Shown here piece after piece: positions 1 to 8,390 of a DNA stretch of 64,000 bases. A model generated the notes under the pieces. It was not told the origin of the DNA, did no database searches, and saw nothing but the letters and a program-made list of their open reading frames with translations. The translations under genes were made by a program, and so were the position numbers. The DNA is from Micropruina glycogenica. GTDB taxonomy: Bacteria; Actinomycetota; Actinomycetes; Propionibacteriales; Propionibacteriaceae. Numbering within the stretch: position 1 is the stretch's first letter; every line of letters begins with the position of its first letter. The stretch lies in NCBI RefSeq assembly GCF_039524395.1, contig NZ_BAAAGO010000040.1; one strand, written 5' to 3'.

Positions 1-20
1 CCGAGAAAGAAGAACAAGTC

Positions 21-428
21 ATGACCATGACTGACCCGATCGCAGACATGCTGACGCGTCTGCGCAACGCCAATCAGGCGTACCACGACTCGACGTCGAT
101 GCCGCACAGCAAGATCAAGGTGGGTATCGCCGAGATTCTCAAGCAGCAGGGCTACATCAGCGGCTTCGAGGTCAAAGAGCCCGCCGAGGGCGAGGTCGGC
201 AAGACGCTGACCATCACGCTCAAGTACGGCAGCAACCGCGAGCGTTCGATCGCCGGTGTGCGGCGCATCAGCAAGCCCGGCCTGCGCGTGTACGCCAAGT
301 CGACCGGCCTGCCCAAGGTGCTCGGGGGCCTCGGCATCGCGATCATCTCGACGTCGCAGGGCCTGCTCACCGACTCCGAAGCCAACTCCAAGTCCGTGGG
401 CGGCGAAGTGCTCGCCTACGTGTGGTGA
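21..428 (+). CDS. rpsH: 30S ribosomal protein S8
   Basis: S8 binds the central domain of 16S rRNA and is needed for assembly of the small-subunit platform. The 135-residue product has the normal length. It opens with the family N-terminus TDPIADMLTRLRNAN and ends with the conserved block TSQGLLTDSEA...GGEVLAYVW. An AG-rich stretch (AGAAAGAAG) sits upstream of the ATG. A second ATG two codons in (position 27) is a possible alternative start. It is the first gene visible of the distal spc operon; the upstream part of the operon lies outside the window. Identification is by clear family motifs and gene order. Confidence 0.97.
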   Translation: MTMTDPIADMLTRLRNANQAYHDSTSMPHSKIKVGIAEILKQQGYISGFEVKEPAEGEVGKTLTITLKYGSNRERSIAGVRRISKPGLRVYAKSTGLPKVLGGLGIAIISTSQGLLTDSEANSKSVGGEVLAYVW

Positions 429-443
429 GAAAGGGGAACTGAC

Positions 444-986
444 ATGTCGCGAATTGGCAGGCTCCCGATCGCCATCCCGGCGGGCGTGGACGTGAAGCTG
501 AACGGCCAGCAGGTCGAGGTGAAGGGCCCCAAGGGCACCCTGAACCACACCGTGGCCGAACCCATCAAGGTCGGCCGCAACGACGCCGGCGAGATCGAGG
601 TCACCCGGCCCGACGACGAGCGGGTCAGCCGCTCGTTGCACGGCCTGACCCGCACCCTGGTGAACAACATGGTGGTCGGCGTCACCGCCGGTTACGAGAA
701 GAAGCTCGAGATCGTCGGCGTCGGCTACCGCGTGATCAGCAAAAGCCCGACTCAGCTCGAGTTCAACCTCGGGTTCAGCCACCCGGTCGTGGTGAACGCC
801 CCCGAGGGCATCACCTTCTCGGTCGAGAGGCCCACCGCGTTCACCGTCTACGGCATCGACAAGCAGGCCGTCGGCGAGGTTGCGGCGAACATCCGCAAGA
901 TCCGCAAGCCGGAGCCCTACAAGGGCAAGGGCGTGCGCTACGCCGGCGAGCGGGTTCGCCGCAAGGTTGGAAAGGCTGGTAAGTGA
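444..986 (+). CDS. rplF: 50S ribosomal protein L6
   Basis: L6 binds 23S rRNA near the sarcin-ricin loop and the GTPase-associated centre. The product is 180 residues, the usual size for two tandem L6 folds. The start MSRIGRLPIAIPAGV and the C-terminal signature around PEPYKGKGVRYAGE followed by VRRKVGK are diagnostic. An AAAGGGG Shine-Dalgarno lies just upstream, in the 15-nt gap after rpsH. The stop overlaps the next start (TGATG). Confidence 0.97.
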   Translation: MSRIGRLPIAIPAGVDVKLNGQQVEVKGPKGTLNHTVAEPIKVGRNDAGEIEVTRPDDERVSRSLHGLTRTLVNNMVVGVTAGYEKKLEIVGVGYRVISKSPTQLEFNLGFSHPVVVNAPEGITFSVERPTAFTVYGIDKQAVGEVAANIRKIRKPEPYKGKGVRYAGERVRRKVGKAGK

Positions 987-1369
987 TGGCTATCTCGCTG
1001 TCGAACAACAAGGGCACGGCCGACAAGACCGCAGCGCGGCTGCGTCGTCAGGCCCGTGGCCGCAAGAAGATCGCGGGCAGCCCCGATCGTCCCCGCCTGG
1101 TGGTCACCCGCTCGGCGCGGCACCTGTTCGTTCAGGTGATCGACGACACGGTCGGCACGACCCTGGCCTCGGCCTCGACCATGGAGGCGGACGTCCGCAA
1201 GGCCACCGGCGACAAGACCGAGGTGGCCAAGAAGGTCGGCACGCTGATCGCCGATCGCGCCAAGGCCGCTGGCGTCGACCAGGTCGTGTTCGACCGGGCC
1301 GGCAACAAGTACCACGGACGGATCGCCGCGCTGGCCGACAGCGCCCGCGAAGCCGGCCTGGGATTCTGA
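986..1369 (+). CDS. rplR: 50S ribosomal protein L18
   Basis: L18 binds 5S rRNA and helps attach it to the large subunit. The product is about 127 residues. The pattern R.RR.ARGRKKIAGSPDRPRLVVTRSARHLFVQVIDD and the C-terminal DRAGNKYHGRIAALADSAREAGL are typical. I chose the ATG at 986, which overlaps the rplF stop by one base, over the in-frame GTG one codon upstream, because the overlap is the coupling seen throughout this operon. Confidence 0.96.
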   Translation: MAISLSNNKGTADKTAARLRRQARGRKKIAGSPDRPRLVVTRSARHLFVQVIDDTVGTTLASASTMEADVRKATGDKTEVAKKVGTLIADRAKAAGVDQVVFDRAGNKYHGRIAALADSAREAGLGF

Positions 1370-1393
1370 CGGAACTCGAAAGGTAGATAGACG

Positions 1394-2002
1394 ATGAATG
1401 GAAACCAGCGCCGCGGAGGCGGTGCCGCTGGTGGCGAGCGTCGTGGCCGCGAGGACCGTCGGGGCAACGCCGCAGCCGGGCAAGAGAAGAGCCAGTACCT
1501 CGAGCGCGTCGTGGCCATCAACCGGGTGGCCAAGGTCGTGCAGGGTGGTCGTCGGTTCAGCTTCACCGCTCTGGTAGTGGTGGGCGATGGCGACGGCACC
1601 GTGGGCGTCGGCTACGGCAAGGCCCGTGAGGTGCCCGCCGCGATCGCCAAGGGCGTCGAAGAGGCCAAGAAGGCGTTCTTCCGCGTGCCCCGCATTCAGG
1701 GCACGATCCCGCACCCCGTGCAGGGCGAGAAGGCGGCCGGCGTGGTCATGCTGCGTCCGGCTTCGCCGGGTACCGGCGTCATCGCCGGCGGCTCGGCCCG
1801 TGCGGTGCTCGAATGCGCCGGCGTGCACGACGTGCTCGCCAAGTCGCTGGGCTCTGACAACGCGATCAACGTGGTGCATGCCACCGTGGCCGCGCTGAAG
1901 AGCCTCGAAGAGCCCGAGCAGGTTGCGAAGCGTCGTGGGCTGTCGGTGGAAGACGTCACCCCGGCCGCGCTGCTGCGCGCTCGTGAGGAGGCGACGCACT
2001 GA
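1394..2002 (+). CDS. rpsE: 30S ribosomal protein S5
   Basis: S5 contributes to translational accuracy and mRNA unwinding at the entry tunnel. The 202-residue product has an Arg/Gly-rich N-terminal extension (about residues 1-35), as in other actinobacterial S5 proteins, then the double-stranded RNA-binding fold (KVVQGGRRFSFTALVVVGD) and a C-terminal ribosomal S5 fold. The longer length compared with E. coli comes from the N-terminus. The stop overlaps the rpmD start. Confidence 0.97.
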   Translation: MNGNQRRGGGAAGGERRGREDRRGNAAAGQEKSQYLERVVAINRVAKVVQGGRRFSFTALVVVGDGDGTVGVGYGKAREVPAAIAKGVEEAKKAFFRVPRIQGTIPHPVQGEKAAGVVMLRPASPGTGVIAGGSARAVLECAGVHDVLAKSLGSDNAINVVHATVAALKSLEEPEQVAKRRGLSVEDVTPAALLRAREEATH

Positions 2003-2184
2003 TGACCACGTTCAAGGTGACCCAGGTCAAGTCCGGCGTGGGTCGTAAGCAGAACCAGCGCGAGACCCTGCGGTCGCTCGGTCTCAAGCGCATCGGTGAC
2101 TCGGTGGTGATCGAAGACCGTCCCGAGCTCGTCGGAATGGCCAAGGCGATTCCGCACCTGGTGACCGTCGAGGAGGTCAACTGA
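2002..2184 (+). CDS. rpmD: 50S ribosomal protein L30
   Basis: This is a small 60-residue protein of the large subunit. The motif TQVKSGVGRKQNQRETLRSL followed by RIGDSV and GMAKAIPHLVTVEE is characteristic of bacterial L30. It overlaps rpsE by one base and is followed after one base by rplO, so translational coupling is likely. Confidence 0.96.
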   Translation: MTTFKVTQVKSGVGRKQNQRETLRSLGLKRIGDSVVIEDRPELVGMAKAIPHLVTVEEVN

Positions 2185-2185
2185 C

Positions 2186-2632
2186 ATGGCAGCACTGAAA
2201 CTGCACCACCTGCGCCCGGCCCCGGGCGCGAAGACCGACAAGGTTCGGGTGGGTCGTGGTGAGGGCGGCAAGCGCGGCAAGACCGCCGGCCGTGGCACCA
2301 AGGGCACCGGAGCGCGCAAGAACACGCCCGAGAACTTCGAGGGCGGGCAGATGCCGCTGCACATGCGGCTGCCCAAGCTGCGTGGCTTCAAGAACCCGTT
2401 CCGGGTCGAGTACCAGGTGGTCAACGTCGCCAAGCTGGCGGAACTGTTCCCCGAGGGTGGCGAGGTCGGCGTCGACGACCTGGTCGCCAAGGGCGCGGTC
2501 CGCGACGGCCAGTTGGTCAAGGTGCTCGGCAACGGCGAGCTCTCCGTGGCCCTCACTGTGACCGCGAACGCGTTCTCGGCCTCGGCCAAGAGCAAGATCG
2601 AGGCCGCGGGCGGCACCGCCACCCAGCTCTGA
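2186..2632 (+). CDS. rplO: 50S ribosomal protein L15
   Basis: L15 is a late-assembly 50S protein. The product is 148 residues with the Gly/Lys-rich N-terminal tail (GRGEGGKRGKTAGRGTKG), then the segment FEGGQMPLHMRLPKLRGFKN that is nearly invariant in bacteria. A GAGGAGG Shine-Dalgarno lies in the end of rpmD. It is the last gene of the operon here: a strong terminator follows 14 nt after its stop, so secY is not co-transcribed in the usual rplO-secY arrangement. Confidence 0.97.
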   Translation: MAALKLHHLRPAPGAKTDKVRVGRGEGGKRGKTAGRGTKGTGARKNTPENFEGGQMPLHMRLPKLRGFKNPFRVEYQVVNVAKLAELFPEGGEVGVDDLVAKGAVRDGQLVKVLGNGELSVALTVTANAFSASAKSKIEAAGGTATQL

Positions 2633-2646
2633 TCGCAGAACGCTCG

Positions 2647-2680
2647 AACGGGACGACCTCCGGGTCGTCCCGTTTGTTGT
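2647..2680 (+). terminator. Intrinsic terminator of the spc operon
   Basis: A perfect 12-bp stem (2647-2658 with 2663-2674) closes on a TCCG tetraloop and runs into a T-rich tail (TTTGTTG). It lies 14 nt after the rplO stop. This is the clearest rho-independent terminator in the window. Confidence 0.9.
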
Positions 2681-2696
2681 GCGTGGTCGTGGGAGG

Positions 2697-2944
2697 GGAG
2701 CCGTCCGGGGTGAACGGGGGTTCGGCGATCTCGAGATCGCTGGGGACTTTCGGGAAGTGCCCGATGATTTCATGTTGCAGCCCGAGATCCTTTCGCTCAG
2801 CTGAAAGCACGCAGCGATCTCGAGATCGCCGTCTGGCACGAAGCAGGCTCGGGACGAAAGCGGGACGGAGCTGACTTTCGTCCCCACCTTCCTGGGACGA
2901 NCGCTTGGGTGGCGCGAGTTGGGGACGGTTCCCATCTCGCGCCA
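2697..2944. repeat. Palindrome cluster between rplO and the GntR gene
   Basis: This gene-free stretch is built of nested inverted repeats. A 19-bp perfect inverted repeat (2724-2742 against 2812-2830) has arms that are each palindromic around CGATCTCGAGATCG. A 10-bp inverted repeat follows (2851-2860 GGGACGAAAG against 2875-2884). Next is a 35-nt family-E palindrome at 2910-2944 with TGGCGCGAG/CTCGCGCCA arms. The single undetermined base of the window (N at 2901) lies here, which suggests the structure was hard to sequence or assemble. No coding region is visible from 2633 to 3037. Confidence 0.75.
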
Positions 2945-3037
2945 AGGATGTCTGGACGCACACCGCCGGGGTCACCCTGCGCCAGCAGACGATCGACGCC
3001 GCCGCTATTCTGAACTGAACCCACAAAGGACACCCCC

Positions 3038-3772
3038 ATGGCCTCCGCCCAGTTGCACCAGGCAGCACTCGACGAGATCGGGCAAGAGATCGTCGACGGA
3101 CGGCACCCGGTCGGCTCGGTGCTCACCCTGGCCGACCTCGAGCGGCGCTTCATGGTGTCGCGCACGGTCGCTCGCGAGATCATGCGCATTCTGGAGTCGC
3201 TGGGCATGGTGCGCTCGCGCCGTCGGGTGGGCATCACGATTCGTTCCCGCACCAACTGGAACGTGCTCGACCCACTGGTGGTGCGCTGGCGGCTGCGCGG
3301 CGCCGAACACGACCGGGTGCTGCTCGACGTCACCGAACTGCGAGCGTCCCTGCAGCCGATGGCGGCCGAACTGGCGGCCCGCAACGCCACGCCCGAGCAG
3401 CGGCAGCGGCTGATCGAACTGGCCGACGAGATCGTGCGCACCAGCCGGCAGGCAGACCGGGGCGCCACCGCTGAGGCAGAACTCGACTTCAACACGCTGC
3501 TGCTGCGAGCCACCGCCAACGAACTGTTCGCCGGGTTCTCAGGCATGGTGCGGCTGGTGCAGCGCCTTGACCCGAAGGTGAGCGTCGAGCCGGGCTTGGT
3601 GTGGGCCGAGCGCTACCGGCGCATCGCGGGGGCGATCGCCGCCGGTGACGGCGAAACGGCGCGCATCGCGTCCAGGGCCCAGGTGGCTCAGGGTCTGGCC
3701 GCCATGGCCGCCCGGGTTGGGCCGCGCCCGTCGCTGGCCGAGGCGCCGAGCACCGACGACTGGTCGGTTTAG
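3038..3772 (+). CDS. GntR family regulator with FCD domain
   Basis: This is a transcription factor of 244 residues. The N-terminal winged helix-turn-helix (about residues 10-75) includes LADLERRFMVSRTVAREIMRILESLGMV. The C-terminal all-helical FCD ligand domain covers about residues 90-225. The phrase WNVLDPLVVRWRL after the wing is typical of the sugar-acid branch of the FadR subfamily (inference from family resemblance). The usual metal-binding histidines of FCD look replaced: DFNTLLLRATAN near residue 152 has N where DxxFH is expected, and the later His positions read YRR and RAQ. The start has an AAAGGA ribosome site, and TATTCT at 3006-3011 is a possible -10. No sugar-acid genes adjoin it, so its target is unknown. 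Confidence 0.85.
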   Translation: MASAQLHQAALDEIGQEIVDGRHPVGSVLTLADLERRFMVSRTVAREIMRILESLGMVRSRRRVGITIRSRTNWNVLDPLVVRWRLRGAEHDRVLLDVTELRASLQPMAAELAARNATPEQRQRLIELADEIVRTSRQADRGATAEAELDFNTLLLRATANELFAGFSGMVRLVQRLDPKVSVEPGLVWAERYRRIAGAIAAGDGETARIASRAQVAQGLAAMAARVGPRPSLAEAPSTDDWSV

Positions 3773-3816
3773 TGGCACCCCTGAGGGCGCGCGAAAAGCC
3801 GACGCCGAGAACTTGG

Positions 3817-3870
3817 TAGAGTTTCCCAGGTTGTGCGCGGTTCTCGCGTGCGAGCACCACATGTGAGGAG
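3817..3870 (+). promoter_or_regulatory. Probable secY promoter and ribosome binding site
   Basis: TAGAGT at 3817-3822 is a good actinobacterial -10 hexamer; no convincing -35 is visible. GTGAGGAG at 3863-3870 is a strong Shine-Dalgarno 10 nt before the ATG at 3881 and decides that start over longer in-frame alternatives. Because the ribosomal operon terminates at 2680, secY needs its own promoter. Confidence 0.5.
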
Positions 3871-3880
3871 TACTGGTCGG

Positions 3881-5191
<1,311 letters not shown>

Positions 5192-5211
5192 CTCACGGGC
5201 GAGGGGCTCGA

Positions 5212-5787
5212 ATGCGACTGTTGATCATGGGCCCGCCCGGCGCGGGCAAGGGAACCCAGGCCGCCATCATCGGCGAGCACTACGGCATTCCCGCGATCTC
5301 CACCGGCAACATCTTTCGGCTGGCGATCACCAATCGCACCAAGCTCGGTGAGCGCATCAAGCGCATCATCGCCGATGGGGGCTACGTGCCCGACAGCCTC
5401 AGCGTCCAGGTGGTCGTCGATCGGCTCAAAGAAGAAGATGCCAAGGGCGGCTGGTTGCTGGACGGATTTCCGCGCACCCTCGGTCAGGTCCAGGCGTTGG
5501 ACGAGGAACTGGACGCGCACGGCTTCACGCTCAAGGCGGTCGTCTCACTGACCGCCGACGAGGATGCGATCGTCGACCGCATGCTGAAGCGCGCCGAGAT
5601 CGAGGGCCGTCCGGACGACAACGAAGAGACCATCCGCCACCGGATGGAGGTCTACCACGAGCAGACCGACCCGCTGCTGGACGTGTACCGCACGCGCGGC
5701 CTCCTGATCGAGGTGGACGGCATGGGCACCGTGGACGAGGTGTCGCAGCGCGTGCTGGGGGCGCTGGCCGAGCGCCTCGGGCGCTGA
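5212..5787 (+). CDS. adk: Adenylate kinase
   Basis: The enzyme catalyses ATP + AMP = 2 ADP in the cytosol. The 191-residue product starts with the P-loop GPPGAGKGTQ (about residues 7-16). It has the AMP-binding segment STGNIFRLAI and the LID region with the DDNEETIRHRMEVYHEQT block. It is the short form, without the four-cysteine zinc LID of the longer bacterial enzymes. The gap to secY is 20 nt and to map 3 nt, so the three are probably one transcript. Confidence 0.97.
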   Translation: MRLLIMGPPGAGKGTQAAIIGEHYGIPAISTGNIFRLAITNRTKLGERIKRIIADGGYVPDSLSVQVVVDRLKEEDAKGGWLLDGFPRTLGQVQALDEELDAHGFTLKAVVSLTADEDAIVDRMLKRAEIEGRPDDNEETIRHRMEVYHEQTDPLLDVYRTRGLLIEVDGMGTVDEVSQRVLGALAERLGR

Positions 5788-5790
5788 CGC

Positions 5791-6627
5791 GTGGCCGTCG
5801 GTATTGAGATCAAGAAGCCCGAGCAGATCCTCGTCATGAGGCGTGCCGGGCTCGTTGTGGCGCGCACGCTCGCGGCGCTGCGCGACGTGGCCCGCGCCGG
5901 CCTGACCACCGGCGACCTCGATCGACTGGCCCGTGACCTGCTGGCCGAGCAGGGGGCCACCTCGTCGTTTCTGAACTACGGTGCGGGTTTCGGGGTGCCG
6001 CCGTTTCCGGCGGTGACCTGCATTTCGGTGAACGACGAGATCGTGCACGGCATCCCGGGCGAACGGGTACTGCAGCCCGGTGACCTGGTGTCGGTCGACT
6101 TCGGTGCGATCGTCGACGGCTGGCACGGCGACGCCGCGGTGAGCTTCGTGATCGGCGAGCCGCGACCCGACGACGCACAACTCAGCGAGGTGACCCGTCA
6201 GTCGATGTGGCAGGGCATCGCGGCGATGCGCATCGGTGGCCGCATCGGTGACATCTCGGCCGCCATCGAGGGCTACGTGAGGCGGCAGCCGCGACGCTAC
6301 GGCGTCGTCCGCGAGTTCACCGGGCACGGCATCGGCTCGGCCATGCACCAAGACCCCGACGTGCCCAACTACGGCAAGCGCGGGCGCGGACCCTTGCTGG
6401 TGCAGGGCATGTGCCTGGCGATCGAGCCCATGCTCACCCTGGGCGGAGATTCCACCGTCACCCTCGACGACGACTGGACGGTGGCCACCCGCGACCGCAG
6501 CCGCGCCGCCCATTGGGAGAACACCGTGGCGATCACCCGCAACGGCTTGTGGGTGCTGACCGCTGAGGACGGCGGCGAGGCCGAGCTGACGGCGCTCGGC
6601 GCCAAGTTCGGGCCGCTGGGCGACTGA
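5791..6627 (+). CDS. map: Type I methionine aminopeptidase
   Basis: The enzyme removes the initiator methionine from nascent proteins. The 278-residue product shows the five metal ligands of the pita-bread fold: D in VDFGAIVDGWHGDAA (two Asp), H in TGHGIG, E in EPMLTLG and E in WENTVAIT. It starts with GTG three bases after adk. In most actinobacteria infA, rpmJ, rpsM and the alpha operon follow map. Here a convergent ctlX follows instead, so that group must be elsewhere. Confidence 0.95.
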   Translation: MAVGIEIKKPEQILVMRRAGLVVARTLAALRDVARAGLTTGDLDRLARDLLAEQGATSSFLNYGAGFGVPPFPAVTCISVNDEIVHGIPGERVLQPGDLVSVDFGAIVDGWHGDAAVSFVIGEPRPDDAQLSEVTRQSMWQGIAAMRIGGRIGDISAAIEGYVRRQPRRYGVVREFTGHGIGSAMHQDPDVPNYGKRGRGPLLVQGMCLAIEPMLTLGGDSTVTLDDDWTVATRDRSRAAHWENTVAITRNGLWVLTAEDGGEAELTALGAKFGPLGD

Positions 6628-6635
6628 CCGTCGTT

Positions 6636-6654
6636 GGTCGAGCTTATCGAGACC
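6636..6654. repeat. Family A repeat between map and ctlX
   Basis: A single 19-nt family-A copy (GGTCGAGCTTATCGAGACC) fills the short gap between the convergent stops of map and ctlX. Confidence 0.75.
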
Positions 6655-6658
6655 TCGC

Positions 6659-7591
6659 TCAGCGCGGCGTGAGGTGAACGCCGGCGATCATGCAGCGCAC
6701 CGAGCCCCCCGCGTACTCGATGGTCGGCACGGTGAGCGGCAGCAGGGTCGCCGACTGTTCGATCACCGCTCGCTGCTCATCGGTCAGGGCCGCTGCGGCG
6801 CGCTGCGACAGGGCCAGTAGCCGTCCGGACGAGCCGGTCAGCTCGATGGTGTTACCGGCGAAGTCGGCGACCTGGCCGAAGGTCAGGTCGAGCACGGTGC
6901 GTCCGCTGTCGGCCAGTCGCCGGGCCACCTCGTCGCGCCGCCGTTCGTCGCTGATCGCGGCCAGGCACACCAGCGCGTACTCCGACGCGATGCCCATCAG
7001 CACGTTCGTGTGGTAGATCGGACGGCCGTCGGGCCCGGCGGTCGGAAACGCCATCGGCTCGTATCCGAAGGCGGTGCAGAAACGTTCCAGGATCACCGGA
7101 TCGGCTCGAAACGAGTTGGCCACGTAGGCGACCCGCTCCAGGTGGTCGAGCACCATGGCGCCGGTGCCTTCGAGAAACAGGTTGTCGTACTCGAGCCCCG
7201 AATAGTCGATCACCTCTTGCACCCGGTAGGTGCTCTTGAGCAACTCGATCACGTCGGCGCGGCGCTCGCGGCGCCGGTTGGGGGCGAACATCGGGTAGAT
7301 GGCGATGCGGCCGCCGTGGTGGGTCGAGAACCAGTTGTTGGGAAACACCGAATCGGGGGTGTCGAGTTGGCCGAAGTCGTCGAACACGTGCACGGTCACG
7401 CCGGCCCCGGTGAGCGCCTCGACGCAGCCGTCGAACTCGTCGCGGGCCATGGCCGCGATGCGGTCGTCGCTCAGGGTCAGGTCAGCGGGCGACTGAAAGG
7501 CATTGTCGGCCAGGGTCTCGGAGTTGACCCGAAACCGATGCGGACGCACCATCACCACTGCCGTCGGCGCCTGCACGTGCCGGAAATTCAT
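6659..7591 (-). CDS. ctlX: CtlX-type citrulline/arginine-utilisation amidinohydrolase
   Basis: This is a 310-residue member of the guanidino-group modifying superfamily (COG4874-like, named CtlX for citrulline utilisation). The opening AVVMVRPHRFRVN...NAFQ matches that family. FPNNWFSTHHGG carries the expected acidic/amide and histidine region, and a Cys in GGSVRCMIAGVHL near the C-terminus fits the catalytic nucleophile. The substrate is not proven from sequence; a hydrolase acting on a guanidine or ureido compound is likely. It stands alone on the minus strand, convergent with map, with no arginine or citrulline genes nearby. Confidence 0.8.
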   Translation of the reverse strand: MNFRHVQAPTAVVMVRPHRFRVNSETLADNAFQSPADLTLSDDRIAAMARDEFDGCVEALTGAGVTVHVFDDFGQLDTPDSVFPNNWFSTHHGGRIAIYPMFAPNRRRERRADVIELLKSTYRVQEVIDYSGLEYDNLFLEGTGAMVLDHLERVAYVANSFRADPVILERFCTAFGYEPMAFPTAGPDGRPIYHTNVLMGIASEYALVCLAAISDERRRDEVARRLADSGRTVLDLTFGQVADFAGNTIELTGSSGRLLALSQRAAAALTDEQRAVIEQSATLLPLTVPTIEYAGGSVRCMIAGVHLTPR

Positions 7592-7629
7592 GCGGTTCCC
7601 CTCTGATCCGGCGCACAGTCTATGACGTG

Positions 7630-7651
7630 CTGCCAGCGCCGGCGCTGGCAG
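7630..7651. promoter_or_regulatory. 22-bp perfect palindrome between divergent genes
   Basis: Two 11-nt arms (CTGCCAGCGCC and its exact complement) abut with no spacer, in the 69-nt gap between the divergent ctlX and DUF2087 starts. It could be an operator for a dimeric regulator. The DUF2087 protein itself may be DNA-binding, but that is conjecture. Confidence 0.45.
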
Positions 7652-7660
7652 GATGGGCGC

Positions 7661-8173
7661 ATGTCAGAGCCGCCGCACTGGCGCCGGGTGGCCGCCACCC
7701 TGGCCGACCCGGACCGTCGCCTGTTGTACGCCCGCCTGGTGCTCGCGGGGCCGGACGAGCCCCTGCGCCTGGACGACCTCGACGCGGCCGACCGGCGTCG
7801 GCTGACCGCGCTCACCGGTGCCGGGCTCGCCGTGGTGGACGACGGCGTCGTGCGCGCCGGCGACCCGTTCAGCGCCCTGTTGCAGGCCCGTCCGGTGCAG
7901 CGGGCGACCGGAGCCGAGCGCTTTCTCACCGGCGGACGGCTCGGCGTGCTGCCCCGCACCCAACGCGACCGGCAGGAAGTGCTCGGCTGGCTGGTCGAGC
8001 GGGCCGTGCACGACACCGAGCTGCTCGACGAGAAAGAGCTCACCCGGCGGCTCGCTGCCCTGGCCGACGACCCCGTCGCCCTGCGCCGGTACCTGGTGGA
8101 CGCCGGCGAGCTGCACCGTGACCCCGATGGCCGCAACTACCGCCGCGGATCGTCCGGAAGCGACCCGGCCTGA
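7661..8173 (+). CDS. DUF2087 domain protein, possible transcriptional regulator
   Basis: The product has 170 residues. The C-terminal half (about residues 90-165) fits DUF2087: LPRTQRDRQEVLGWLVERA, then LDEKELTRRLAALADDPVALRRYLVDAGELHRDPDGRNYRR, which is the usual 'Y-leucine-rich helix then LVD.G.L.R...G..Y.R' pattern. The N-terminal half (HWRRVAATLADPDRRLLYARLVL) resembles a helix-turn-helix seen in the same family. The ATG at 7661 follows GGATGGGC and lies 9 nt after the perfect palindrome. The biological role is unknown. Confidence 0.75.
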   Translation: MSEPPHWRRVAATLADPDRRLLYARLVLAGPDEPLRLDDLDAADRRRLTALTGAGLAVVDDGVVRAGDPFSALLQARPVQRATGAERFLTGGRLGVLPRTQRDRQEVLGWLVERAVHDTELLDEKELTRRLAALADDPVALRRYLVDAGELHRDPDGRNYRRGSSGSDPA

Positions 8174-8377
8174 CGGCTCCGCCGAGCCCACGGGTCAACG
8201 GCGTGATCAACACCAGCGAGAACAACTCCTGACCGAGCTATGCCCCGTGCCGGCTGGATTTCTGACTTCGTACGGGTGACTCGCACCAGATCGCTCCCGG
8301 CTCCGCGTGTCGTGCGCGGTCGCCCGTGGACTTCAGACTCCTGGCCCGTTCGATACCGGCGTGAAACAAAACGGCAA

Positions 8378-8390
8378 TACCCTGACCCCC
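8378..8390 (+). promoter_or_regulatory. -10 element for a leaderless ATP-grasp transcript
   Basis: TACCCT at 8378-8383 lies 7 nt before GTG 8391, the spacing expected if transcription starts at the start codon. There is no Shine-Dalgarno, which supports this start. The rest of 8174-8377 shows no gene. Confidence 0.5.
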
